From: Argopecten irradians
Taxonomy: Eukaryota; Mollusca; Bivalvia; Pectinida; Pectinidae
Direction: 5' to 3'
Assembly (NCBI RefSeq): GCF_041381155.1
Contig: NC_091134.1
Location: 34,601,540 to 34,665,539 of the forward strand
Length of the DNA stretch: 64,000 nt
Shown here in pieces: positions 1-11,300 of this stretch. The position numbers were made by a program, and so were the translations under genes. The notes below the pieces were generated by a model that was not told the DNA's origin, ran no database searches, and saw only the letters and a list, made by a program, of their open reading frames with translations. Position 1 is the first letter of the stretch. Each line of letters opens with the position of its first letter.

Positions 1-1084
1 TTCCAAACCTTTTTTTGAGGATTTTGTTTTAAAAGAAATGATCATTTTGGACACAATTTGTTTGAAAATTGTTTTGTTAAACATTTGGCATTATTTATTA
101 ACATGGTAAATTGTTGAGAAGTCTTACCTGGCGGGTAAAAGCCTCTTCCTTTCTGACAGTCCTTCTCTCACACATTTTACACGAGGTCACAAATATGTAG
201 ATGTACTAGGAACTGAATGTGTATATTCCACCATGCTGTTACATAGAAAAGTCTACTGTTGGTGAAATAAAAGTCTGTCTGTCTGGTTTATCAGTTTCCT
301 TTTATTTATTTCAACAAACGTTGTCATGCCTTCAGAACTTATGTTTTCATCTCAAAATGTATGACAACGCCGTTTCCATCGTTCATTTTTGTTCAGATTA
401 GTTAAACATTTTATCTAAAACTCCTTCATGATGAAACAATTATCTGAATAGAAAAAAAACACTCTTTGGGAATCACAATACTTGCAATGAATAGGGTACG
501 TTTGATATTACAAAATTAAAATAAAAGATCAAAATGAATTTTGGCAGTACTGCCAAAACATTATGTTTACGTTTGCAGTGCAAAGAAATGTGTACATATG
601 GTCAAACCATGAAACCAGTTTGTGGTCTAAAAAATTCATTTCACATTTTTACACTTATTAGTAAATTTAAAGGGGTTTCTACAGATGATTTCATCTAAAC
701 ATACATAAAATATAAAATCAAGAACTGCAGACAGAAATTCTGTGATAACCAATGTCTATAAGGTATCGTACATGTTTGTCTGTCCATTTGAATGATTTTC
801 ACAGCTTTAATACGGTTTTTAATTGATTACTGAAGAAGAAATAGCATGTCAAAATGTTCGCCCTTTTATGGCACACTTTAAGATCCACAATGTCTTGGTT
901 CGATGATAACTCAAGTTTCTTATTCTTATACAATTTTTAAAAGTAAGATTCGATTGGACACAAATATATCCAGCAGAACTATTTTGCCCTTTGGATACGC
1001 GTCCATGATGAAACAACATGTGATTGCCATAAATGAATAGCAAGAAAATGAATACAACAATTGTTTTACCAAACATGACAATTT
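1..1084. other. intergenic, 3' side of gene A
   Basis: I see no supported gene here. A stretch near 190-290 runs into AATAAAAG followed by a few TCTG repeats, which resembles the 3' tail of an old retroposon, but no body can be seen. The open frames at 219-401 and 849-1076 lack splice partners and coding character and look like chance. Confidence 0.4.
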
Positions 1085-4000
1085 TTATTTGTTTTCTGTT
1101 TCGTTATCCCCATTTGTATAATCATACGTGAATAAGCATGCGCGGTATGCCGATTTGGACTTGACCCTGATGATGCCCTTGGGATTTAGCTGCGCGATGG
1201 AATAGGGGTCGTAAAGCTGAGTGTAGACGAGGGAGGGTACTAGGTGGTGCTCGCTTCCATAATCTGCCTCGAAGTAGTATCCAAAGACGCTATCGTTGTG
1301 GCGCTTGTGTCCAATATCGGGCCAAACTACCTGAAATAATGTGTCTCGAGTATTTAAGCAAATAAAATAGTTCAGATTGCTGCAAGAATATGGAAATAAA
1401 AAATATGTACTTATGAAAATCACTGTTCGATAGATATGGGTAAAAACCATTAGATGAAAACTTCACATGGCAATATTAAGACAAAAACGATATATTTGAA
1501 GGAAAATCGAATTCCCTTATAGGTTCCACAAGTACACATAACACTTAGTATAATTACCAATAAACTCAAACTACAAATATTTGGATTCACGCTGTGAAAC
1601 GAAAACGGTGCTAAGAGAATATTACCTCAGTTAAGCCCCCTACGTGGAAGCCTATGATTACTACAGACCAATTATATCGGTTATGGAAGGAGCAGTGGCC
1701 AATGATCGGCCGACCAGCGTCATGGTAGACCTGCTGTGCCAGTGTGGAACTCATGTTCTTCGGGATGCACGTGAAGTAGGGATCCCAGTCCGACACCGCC
1801 ACCTTCTGGACATACACTGCCCCGGCGGATAAAGCCATGTCTAGTCTGCCTTTTGTGGCTCTGTCCATCGAGATCGAGACCCCGGGCACGGATGTCGGGA
1901 AACAGGGGTTCTCTCGGAGAGATTCAAATGCATCTATGTTTAACCACATGTCGAAGGAATGACGACTCTGCTGGATCGTTTCTCTGGCTTTAAACAATGC
2001 TTCCATTACCTGAAAGCATCATAAATGGTGAAGTAAAATGGGATTTGAATCAACTACTTTTCGTTTTAGCCCACCATGGTGGGCTATTCAAATCGCTTTT
2101 CGTCCGTGGTCCGTCGTCCTTCCGTCTGTCCTTCCGTCCGTTAACAATTTTTGTTACCGTTATTTCTCAGAACGTGCTGAAAGGATCATTCTCAAATTTT
2201 ATATGTAGGTTCCCCTAGGGCCATAGTTGTGCATATTGCTTTTTGGGACCGATCGGTCAACCAGATGACTGCCATGCAGCCATCTTGGATTTTGATAGTT
2301 ATTTAAAAAGTTTGTTACCGCTATTTCTTAGAAAGTACTGAATGGGAAATTTTCAAATTTCATCTACTGTATTTTAGGACCGATCGGTCATTAAGTTGGC
2401 CGCCAGGCAGCCATCTGATTTTGATATCAGAAAGTACTGAAGGGATCATTCTAAAATTTCATAAGCAGTTTCCCCTCGGGCCCTTGTTGCGCACATTGCA
2501 TTTTGGGACTGATTAGTAAACAAGATGGCCGCCATTTTCGGATTTTGGTAGTTAAAGTTTGTTACCGCTATTTCTCAGACAGTACCGAAGGGATCATTAT
2601 CAAATTTCATATGTAGGTTCCCTTAAGGCAATATTTGTGCAGATTTCATTTTGGGTTTGATCGGTCAACAAAATGGCCGACAGGCCGCAATCTTGGATTT
2701 TGATAGTTGAGGTTTGTTACCGCTATTTCTCAGACATTACCCAAGGGATCATTATCAAATGTTATCTGTTGGTTCTTCTAGGGCCCTAGTTCTGCCTATT
2801 GCATTTCGGAACCAATCGGTCAACAAGATGACCGACCGGCCACCATCTTAGATTTCTTGGATAGTTTTAAGTTTTAAAGGCAGAGAAAAGAAGTTTAATT
2901 TTGAAAAGCAGAGAAAAGCTCCCTCTTTCATTTGCCAGACATAGATCATTCTTAGGTGGGCGCTAATATCTCTCTGGGATCTCTTGTAAAGAAATGCCGA
3001 TCATAAATCACATTTGCTCCGAAAAAGTAATACACATTGCCATGAAATACCCTTGAAAAGAGCTTTAAGTCATCCGAGTCCAGGAAACCCATCTGACTTA
3101 AGACATGTTGAGGTATCTATATAACATCATTTGGGCCTTAAAATCCAAGTTGCTATTAAAAGAAAGAATGACATCCCGGTTGTGTAATCCCAGTTTAATG
3201 TAGAAATACCACTAAAATTCACATGAAATATGGACAAGAATTTCAAAGTTCAATTTAAATGACATAGATTTACATTTGCATTTAAAAACAATATGCTAAA
3301 CACATTTATTGGGACTTAAACTTTGATAGGAACGATTAATACATCGTTCCTATCAAAGTTTAAGTCAATTTGGAATTGACGAAATATGACATTAACTGTA
3401 AATTACCTGTTGGACGCTTCCAGTGAAGAAATCATCAAAAGTGATGTTTGGTTTGAGTTCTGGATTCTGGTAGTGTAACACTGCGTCAAGCGTTTTGTCG
3501 ACCTGTGCTATTGGTAAAGCGTTCTGTGTTGGCCAATAGTAACAAGCTTTTCCGTAGCCCCGCCCTTCTTGGACGTTCATGATGTCAGCTGATTTTGTAT
3601 TCACAAGTGCGTTGAATCCGTGAACATGCTCGTCAATACTGAACCCTCCAGATTTCCTCAAGTCGACGGAGGAAGAAACTAAGAACTTCTTGCCTTGGTG
3701 ATGAACAATGCTAGCCTGTCTAGAATATAACAGAAGAGTATCATTGTCACTTGTGAACGCGCCCAAAGGTTTCCCATCTCCTGTGTTATACCCAATAATG
3801 ACGTCGTAAGCCGTGGTGTATTTGGACTTCTTTGCAGGAATGGCCGAATACCTTTGCTTCTGATAATTCATAAGCCTGGCAATCCAGTCAAAGTATGCCA
3901 CATTGTATTGGTTGTTTGTTCCTGTGGTAGTCGACATGTAGGGGATTCCTAGGTATACGGACATGTTCCTGTAGGCAGCTTCATGCACCAGCAGTTCATT

Positions 4001-4764
4001 TGAATCGACGCCATCGTAGGACGTGAAAAGGACAACGACAGAGGATCCATTTGCGAAGTCACAGGGTTTACTGCACACAATACAAATAAATAATTACGTA
4101 AATGATATTAATTATTAACATTTAAACGTTTTTTCTTTTACTTTTTCCCTAAAGCGGCCATAAAACAGCCATAGATAAAAAAAATGTTGGCAAAGAAAAC
4201 CCAGTTCTTGAACACCAATGAAAACAAAATCACTACGCTAGTATGATATGATATTGATGAACATTAGGACGTGTGGAAGTTAATCGATCTTCAAAAAACC
4301 GCAAACAAACAAAAATATGTATAATACCTCTGTGGTCTGATTGCAATCGGAAGTACAAGGCGGAAGTAAATTCTCTCACGAACCAATTTCCTTTCGAACG
4401 ATGGACACGCCATAATTGTATCGGTGAAGTTCTCCCCGCCCTTATAAGATGCGAAAGATGCTATCTTGAAGCCGAGTTGATCCATTTCTTTTTTTGCGTC
4501 CTCGAAGCATGTTGGTCCTGTTTCGGTTTTCACAGTAGAGCACCACGCATAGTCTGGATCTGCCTCCATGTCCTGTTGTGACCGGAGCAGGAATTGCTTG
4601 GGTCGTAAAAGGACTGTGTCGCCGCCATTCCTGGTGAAGTTAGACAGCGTATTGTTCCAGCTAGTTCGAGAGTCGTGATCGCTGAACCATGCAGCAGTTA
4701 TAGGATATTTCTGGGCTGAACTAAGGCATAGCAAAGACAGAGAAATTCCTATAAACAAGATCAT
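1085..4764 (-). CDS. gene A: secreted DUF4434-like (glycoside hydrolase-like) protein, 4 exons
   Basis: Four exons on the minus strand: 4764-4328, 4070-3407, 2009-1626 and 1330-1085. All junctions are GT-AG and the phases close to 576 residues. I chose the ATG at 4764 (context AAAATGA) because it opens directly into a signal peptide (MILFIGISLSLLCLSSA) and the paralogue B starts at the same place; in-frame sequence further upstream has no ATG. The mature part has many Asn-glycosylation sequons and about six cysteines. Exon 2 ends with an N-V-Q-E-G-R-G-Y-G segment and a long helix, and exon 3 has an F-D-M-W-L-N-I-D segment (N391, D393, E396). These resemble the VQDG and W-N-x-E motifs of DUF4434 TIM barrels, which belong with glycoside hydrolases; this family call is tentative. 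No membrane segment follows the signal peptide, so it is probably secreted. AATAAA overlaps the stop codon. It is a tandem duplicate of gene B. Confidence 0.82.
2067..2987 (+). repeat. interspersed repeat with internal tandem units, inside gene A intron 2
   Basis: It opens with a perfect 20-nt palindrome, TAGCCCACCATGGTGGGCTA (2067-2086), followed by TCCGTCC-type repeats. Then come about five degenerate units of roughly 150-175 nt. Each carries GTTACCGCTATTTCTCAG, a CTGAAGGGATCATT box, GGTTCCCCTAGGGCC, and a GATGGCCGCCAGGC/CATCTTGGATTTTGATAG box. It ends in GGTGGGCGCTAA...GATCTCTTGT. A 5'-truncated second copy lies at 63071-63625 with the same right end. It has no coding capacity, so it is non-autonomous. 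The matching intron of gene B (6163-6566) lacks it, which accounts for the length difference between the two introns. Confidence 0.85.
3314..3365. repeat. perfect 23-bp hairpin, 6-nt loop
   Basis: The left arm 3314-3336 and right arm 3343-3365 are exact reverse complements over 23 bp, separated by TAATAC. It lies in intron 2 of gene A, about 40 nt from the end of exon 2. There is no matching structure in gene B's intron. Confidence 0.9.
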
Positions 4765-5378
4765 TTTGGTAGCTTTATACACCAGATAGGGCACAAGATT
4801 AAAGTCGAACTTTACAGACTTTGAAGTTCAAGGCTGTTGTATATCTATTTGATAAGGCCGACAGAGTTTTGATATCAACACACACAGTACTGTACTGTAC
4901 CATTTAAAAACAATTCTACGACGAATTATTAGATTTCTTTCGAGATTTAGTTGTGATTTTCTATATACATGAAATTTTGTCGGAATAATATGCAGATTTG
5001 TAAATTGTATGCTCCGACTAAATTTGGTGGGCAATGGGAAAACACGAAATAAATCACTGTGAAAATGCTTTTCAAGTACAGATAACGTAAAACCAAAGAG
5101 GTTTTGATCGCGAAATTAAATTTTCGTCGAACAGTCGTTTTGAGTGAAAACGCGAAATTAAGTCGCCGCGTAAACAAGGTGGTTTACAGCTATTGATGCC
5201 GTATTAAATGGCAAGGTTACAGCGTATTTGGAAATTGTCAAGTCAGTATCCAATAAAGTCCTTTCACGATATTACGTAGCTATAATAGGTTTTAGTACGC
5301 AAAGCCATGATGATTGATTACGACAACTACAAATTCATTTTCCTATAGCATATTTATTTTATTATCTTGTTTCGTTAT
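4765..5378. other. intergenic between genes A and B
   Basis: This is the 5' flank of A and the 3' flank of B. Repeated CGCGAAATTAA phrases with interspersed GTTTACAG/CAAGTACAG between about 5040 and 5190 look like a degraded short repeat of the bivalve CGCGAAAT type. AATAAA on the minus strand near 5352 (plus-strand TTTATT) is a reasonable poly(A) signal for gene B. The open frames at 4828-5177 have no support. Confidence 0.4.
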
Positions 5379-8045
5379 CTATATATATGTATAGTCATAA
5401 GTAAATATGCACGCGCGGTTTGCCCCTCCGGCCTTGACCCTGACGGTTCCTTTGGGATTGAGCTGCATGACGTTATAGGGGTCGTATAGTTGTGTGTAGA
5501 TGAGGGAAGGAACCAAATGGTGCTCGCTTCCGTAAGCAGACTCGAAGTAGTAGCCGTGGACGTAGCTGGTATGACGGGTATGTCCAGTGTCCGGCCAAGT
5601 TACCTATAATCAAATATATTTACATATATTGGTACAATATAACAACATGAGGATTTTGATGATAATAGAAAAATAACTTTTTAGAAAACATAGGATAAAA
5701 CATCTGACAATGAAAATAATGTCAATAACCTTCTTGAAAGTATGTTCGAGACTTTTCGCCTATACTTACATTAAATCCTTGTGTTAAGCCCAATAAGTTG
5801 AAGCCTATGACAACAACAGAACGGTTATATTGGTTATGGAAGGAACAGTGAGTGATGATTGGCCGACCAGCGTCATGGTAGACCTGCTGTGCAAGTGTAG
5901 AGCTCGTGTTCTTCGGGATGCACGTGAAGTAAGGATCCCAGTCCGACACCGCCACCTTCTGGACATACACTGCCCCGGCGGATAAAGCCATGTCAAGTCT
6001 GGCTTTTGTGGCTCTGTCCATCGAGATCGAGATCCCAGGCCCGAATGTCGGGAGACAGGGGTTCTCTCGGAGGAATTCAAATGGTTCTATGTTAAGCCAC
6101 ATGTCAAATGAATTATTATTTCTCTGGAGTGTATCTCTGGCTGTAAACAATTCTGCCATTACCTGGAAAAAAGCAAAGTTTTCAAGTAACGTTTGGATGC
6201 ATGTCACAGATCAATGCATATAAACAGCTATGTCAGCTTCAGCTGTAAAAAAAATAACTGAAAGTGGAAAACATCATAATGAAGTGCATCATCAATAATA
6301 TATGTATTTTTTCTGATGACAGTTAAAATATAAGAGTATACTTTCGTATACATTGGGGACTAAGTCGCTTTCTTCTGCAACGAAGCTTACCGTACCGTGA
6401 TGTGGTTTTAAAGGGATACATAACTGAGTGGGGGATTATTCTTTTCCAATTTAATTAATGTAGTAGTTATAAAAGTGCACTTATATAACTACTTAATGTT
6501 ATTATTTTCGTATCCAGCTTGATTGGAATTTAGAATTAATGAAGTAAAAGGCTAATGTAGCAGTACCTGTTGGACGCTTCCAGTGAAGAAATCATCAAAC
6601 GTTATGTTTGGTTTGAGTTGTGGGTTCTGGTAGTGTAAAACTGCGTCAAGAGACTTGTCGACCTGTGATATTGGTAAAGCGTTCTGTGTGGGCCAATAGT
6701 AACAAGCTTTTCCGTATCCCCGCCCTTCTTGGACGTTCATGACGTCAGCTGAGGATGCATTCACAAGAGCATTTAATCCTTTAACATGCCCGTCAATACT
6801 GAACCCTCCAGATTTCCTTAAGTCAAGAGAGGCGGATACCAAGACCTTCTTGCCATAGAAATGCACAGTTGCACTCTGAGAAGAGTATAAGTTGAGAATA
6901 TCTTTATCATTGGTGAAATTTGCTAAAGGTTTCGCCTCCCCTGTGCTATATCCCGCAACGGCACCGTAGCCAGTTGTGAATATGGAATGATTAAAACTCA
7001 TGGAAGAATATCGTTCCCGTTGGTCGACAATTAACCTACTTAACCAGTCTAAGTAAGCTAAAAAGCAATCGTGGTATGGTCCGGATGTGGAAGGTATATT
7101 GGGGAATCCAAGATAGACGGACATATTCCTCTCTGCAGCAGCGCGTACCACTAGTTCATTAGAGTCAACACCATCGTAGGACGTGAAGAGGAGGACGACT
7201 GGGGTTCCTTTAGGGTAGTCACAGAGCTTACTGAAATAGATAAAGTAAAAATACATGAGATCTCATAACAACCCATCTGGCGTTGTCAATTGACAAACGG
7301 CTTTCTGGCACTCGGGGTAGAGATGGTATATGACTTGCAGAAAGTATTAGTCTAACACAGAATATATAGAGACAAAATTTGTGGATCAAGGGAATAGAAT
7401 GTTAACCAACATGACATTAAATGGTTTCCATTGCAGTATAATCTGAAAGAATATTAATATCCGATTATCTACAATTTTCTGTGGAGATGATGTAGACAAT
7501 TTTTTTCTTTTGGATATCTTATTTATATCTTCGAAAATTTATCAGCAAACAAATATATTTTCAAATGAAGCATTAACTGTTTTAGCTAGAAAGGACGTAA
7601 ATATTTACCTATCTGGCGTTATTTTTGTCGGCAGAACTAGACGAATGTAAGTCCTTGCACGCACCAATTTCTTTTCGAAGGATGGACAATGAATAAGAGT
7701 ATCACTGAAGTTTTCGTTACTTTTGTAGGACGCGAAAGATGCTACTGTCAAGCCGAGTTGGTCCATGTCATTCTTTGCGTCCTCGAAGCATGTTGGTCCC
7801 ACATCGGTTACCGTAGCACTGCACGATGCAAAGTCTGGGTCTGCCTCCATGTCTTGTTGTGACCGGAGTAGGAATTGCTTGGGCCGTAAAAGGACTGTGT
7901 CGCCGCCATTCCTGGTGAAGTTAGATAAGGTTTCGTTCCAGCTCTCGCGTGAGACGTGATCGTTGAACCATGCAGCAGTTATGGGGTATCTTTGAGCTGT
8001 GCAGCCACACACTATAGATAGAATAATCTCGAAATACCACATCAT
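5379..8045 (-). CDS. gene B: secreted DUF4434-like (glycoside hydrolase-like) protein, 4 exons
   Basis: Exons 8045-7609, 7230-6567, 6162-5770 and 5603-5379 give 572 residues. Exons 1 and 2 have exactly the same length as in gene A (437 and 664 nt) with the same phases. The start is taken at the ATG-ATG pair at 8045, matching gene A; an in-frame ATG at 8108 would add 21 residues. A signal peptide (MMWYFEIILSIVCGCTA) precedes the conserved Q-[KR]-Y-P-I-T-A-A-W-F start of the mature domain. The last exon has no internal ATG and was found by paralogy: it begins V-T-W-P-D-T-G-H and ends at TAG, 5381-5379. The candidate active-site segment reads W-L-N-I-E-P-F-E, with the acid E393 where gene A has D393. 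Sequons are abundant. The family assignment is tentative, as for A; the exon structure is firm. Confidence 0.82.
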
Positions 8046-8290
8046 TTTGGGAGCTAGACATCCAAGAGATAGCCAATAGAAAATAACGAATACGAATGTC
8101 AAGGTCATACATATCTTTCTGATAAGAATTTAACATCTTTGATTTTGACCAAAGCTGTCGGAGATAAGGCTTTTGCTTGTAAACAGAACATAGGTGCAGT
8201 CTCTTCAATGAATATCAGTAGTCTAACAAGTGCAAAGGTAAATAACCGAGCGCTTCAGAAGGGTGAGCGTTATCTGTTTCATGGACAGTA

Positions 8291-8365
8291 TATGCTCTTT
8301 TTCATTGATATTACATATTCTTCTTCATTGACATTATACGCTATTTTTCATTGACATCATATACT
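8291..8365. repeat. short tandem repeat, 3 units of about 24 nt
   Basis: Three degenerate copies of a unit containing TTTTCATTGACATTATA lie about 250 nt upstream of the gene B start codon, in what would be its 5' flank. Confidence 0.6.
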
Positions 8366-8375
8366 ATTCAATTCT

Positions 8376-11300
8376 AGGCAAGTTTTTTCGGGAAAATATT
8401 AAGTCAAATACTGGTCTAAGAATCACGTTTTTGTCTTTCTGCTTCTAAGCATAATTAAAAGTACAATTTCATCTAAATAACTGCTGCAGCGAAAACACTT
8501 CCTATTTTCTTTGTTGTTTTTGTATAAATCAATATCAGATAATATCGCAGTAGTGGCAGAATGATTAACTGTTATGTAACATATCGATTTTACATTCATC
8601 TGTGTGTAATTGGAATATGAATCCGGATGCTGTTTGGCGATGACAAAACACGTTAATGTGTGAGCTGGCATAGAAACTATATCCCGACGACATGGCGTGG
8701 AAGGAAATAGAGAGGAATCTACTCTATGGCAAAATAAAGATAAATGAAGGGGTAACCCTGTCATCTTCTTGTTAACAGTACATTTAGTAGATCAAATACA
8801 TGGTGGTATTATCTTGACTGGCGAAACATTTAAAATGATAAGACAGAGAAGTATTGTCAATAATTCATTAGAAATAACAGTAATTAACGTTAATTATGAC
8901 TGGCAGAATATTATTACCTGTTGTTCTTGATTTGTCAGAAAGAAAATTACGTCTCGTATAACTTTAGTCAAAAGTTTGGTATTAGTAAATAAAGGAGATT
9001 CAATAGGTTATAATATGAAAATATATTAACAGTCAATTAATGTTTTCACATGAATCATTCCATTTATGAATAATTCGATTTAAATGACTAATGACTACAG
9101 ATAAATCCAGTTGAATACCTTATCTGCTTCACACTCTATCCCTCACCCTACTCTAGAAGACATTGTATATTGTTTATATAGGCCGAATGTTTTATTGTCA
9201 CAACACTTAACAGTAAACACTATGACCGATAAACAAGCTGAAGTCTAACCTCACTTTGTTGTTCTAGTTTATTATATTACAGATTATCCGATTGTGTGGG
9301 ATTTAAATGTGTACTGACTTTATAATATGAAGTGCTTAAGACCCGATACAATCCTTCGAAAAAGCATGCGCGATGAACCCGGGTGATATTGTACCCAACA
9401 GGTCGGGTCACGTCATCTGAACACATTACTTCCGTTGCTAACGAAGCTTCCGTGCTGTACTGGTGCCATTGAGTGACAGGGAATGGATCCCAGTTAATAC
9501 TTTCAATCAGCTGTTCTGCACGAGTCCAAGGTGAGCTCAGGTATTATATACTTACTTATGAAATTTATTGTCTATATCATCGTATCTCTGATAATCTCTC
9601 CGTCTGTTTAAAAGGGCGGTAGCTTATACAAATATACAGTATTGACTATTTGATTGGTGTATTGCTATTTAAATGAGCATCCTTGATTATCCATACCTGC
9701 ATTGTAGATATCAATTACCGTATAGCCTAGATAGTATAGTATTGACAGAATAATTTGCAATTTTATTTCAAAATATTGAACATTTTAACGATAATCAAAA
9801 TTTTTAATAAGGATAATATATTTGTTGGGTACTATACAACTTTAACCTCACGTGTATCGGCTCACATTTCTTGTTCCTCTTACCTGTGTTGGATAGTTCA
9901 CACCTGTTCATACAAATATCAGTATCTAGACCACAATAGACGTCCGATCTTTTATTATGCCTTTAAATTTGTCACCACAGATGTAGATTAGCTCAAACTG
10001 GCGTACATTTTGTTGTTTGTCTACCGTGCTCTAGATTTGTATATTTTAATAACGACGGAACCTTTATTCGTGAGCAATATGTTTAATAATAGATAACGAT
10101 TCGTACCTTTGTTGTGCTATTTTAACGTTTATTACATATTAATCATGAGCAATATGTATACAGAGATTAGGTCTTTGTACTATACCTTACAGATAGGTAT
10201 CAGAATGCATAAGGTACATGAACAATGATTCTCTCGTTATTGGATATAAGTGTTTATCTTAAATCTACCCGGCTTTGTTACTGTAAAGTCTGATAAAAAT
10301 ATTGTTAAACATTTCTATGTCTTGATCAAAGCCTGCTTCTTATAATCCCCCGCAGAACCAAAGCTGTAGAATCCACGGAGATAAAAAGATTTACAAATGC
10401 TTTATTAACAGCCTTACACAGCATGTGCCATACAAACTGAAGTTCATCGATTGTAAGAAAATATACAACAAATTGATTTGGCTTAATGATATGTAGGTAG
10501 TCTTGATCTCATTCTGGTAGGTTATTGTATGGTTATTTATTCTATAGCCGACAGAGATAGCCAGCACATCAGGTAAGCTTACCGCATTATCAGGTTTATT
10601 ATAACACACACTCTCCGTTTTTAATTTAAACAACATGCATTCCTTTTTTGTTAGTCTATGTTACATATATTGAATTTTGTATAAGGTATGCAAATGTAAA
10701 GCAGTTCTGTATTGATTTGTAGTAAGCTGGCTTCTGAAATGTTTAGAAAGCCAAGTACTACACCACATTAATTATTGATTGTCATATATATACTAAGTAT
10801 TCATTCATAATTAGTGAATGTAAGAAGTATCATATTTTGCAATAAGATATATTACAAAGTGTTATATTGCCCCTGTGGCGTTCAGTACTCTGGTTCTGAT
10901 TTGTTGTTGACAATATCATCACGTTAAAGTCACATTACAATGGTATGTAGGACAATGGCTTCTATTGTGCACTTTCAACCCATTAACTTCATGTCATATT
11001 GTTGGTATTGTTTACAGATTAAACGTAAACAACTCTCAATAGTACTGTATTTGTCTAGTTTAAACCGCAACAACTTGCTACCTTAAATTTTGGTATATTT
11101 TGTAGTAAAGTTTATTGAAAATATTACTTTTTAATTTTCGAGGTAAGATTGGTTTGAATAGATTTTTTTGTACTAACTGAATTGCCGTTTCTTGTCATGG
11201 TAAAGTTTGATGATTGAGAAAACAGGGTCAATTTATAATTTTGAAGTAACTCGCGACCTAGAGGTGAATGACTAGGTCTAAAATGTCAAATACTTTTACC

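Noticed and set aside
1644-1832. Plus-strand frames opposite gene A and B exons (also 4273-4581, 5990-6223, 7765-7959)
   Set aside because: They mirror well-supported coding exons on the minus strand.
8423-8764. 113-codon minus-strand frame upstream of gene B
   Set aside because: No domain, promoter or splice support; probably chance.
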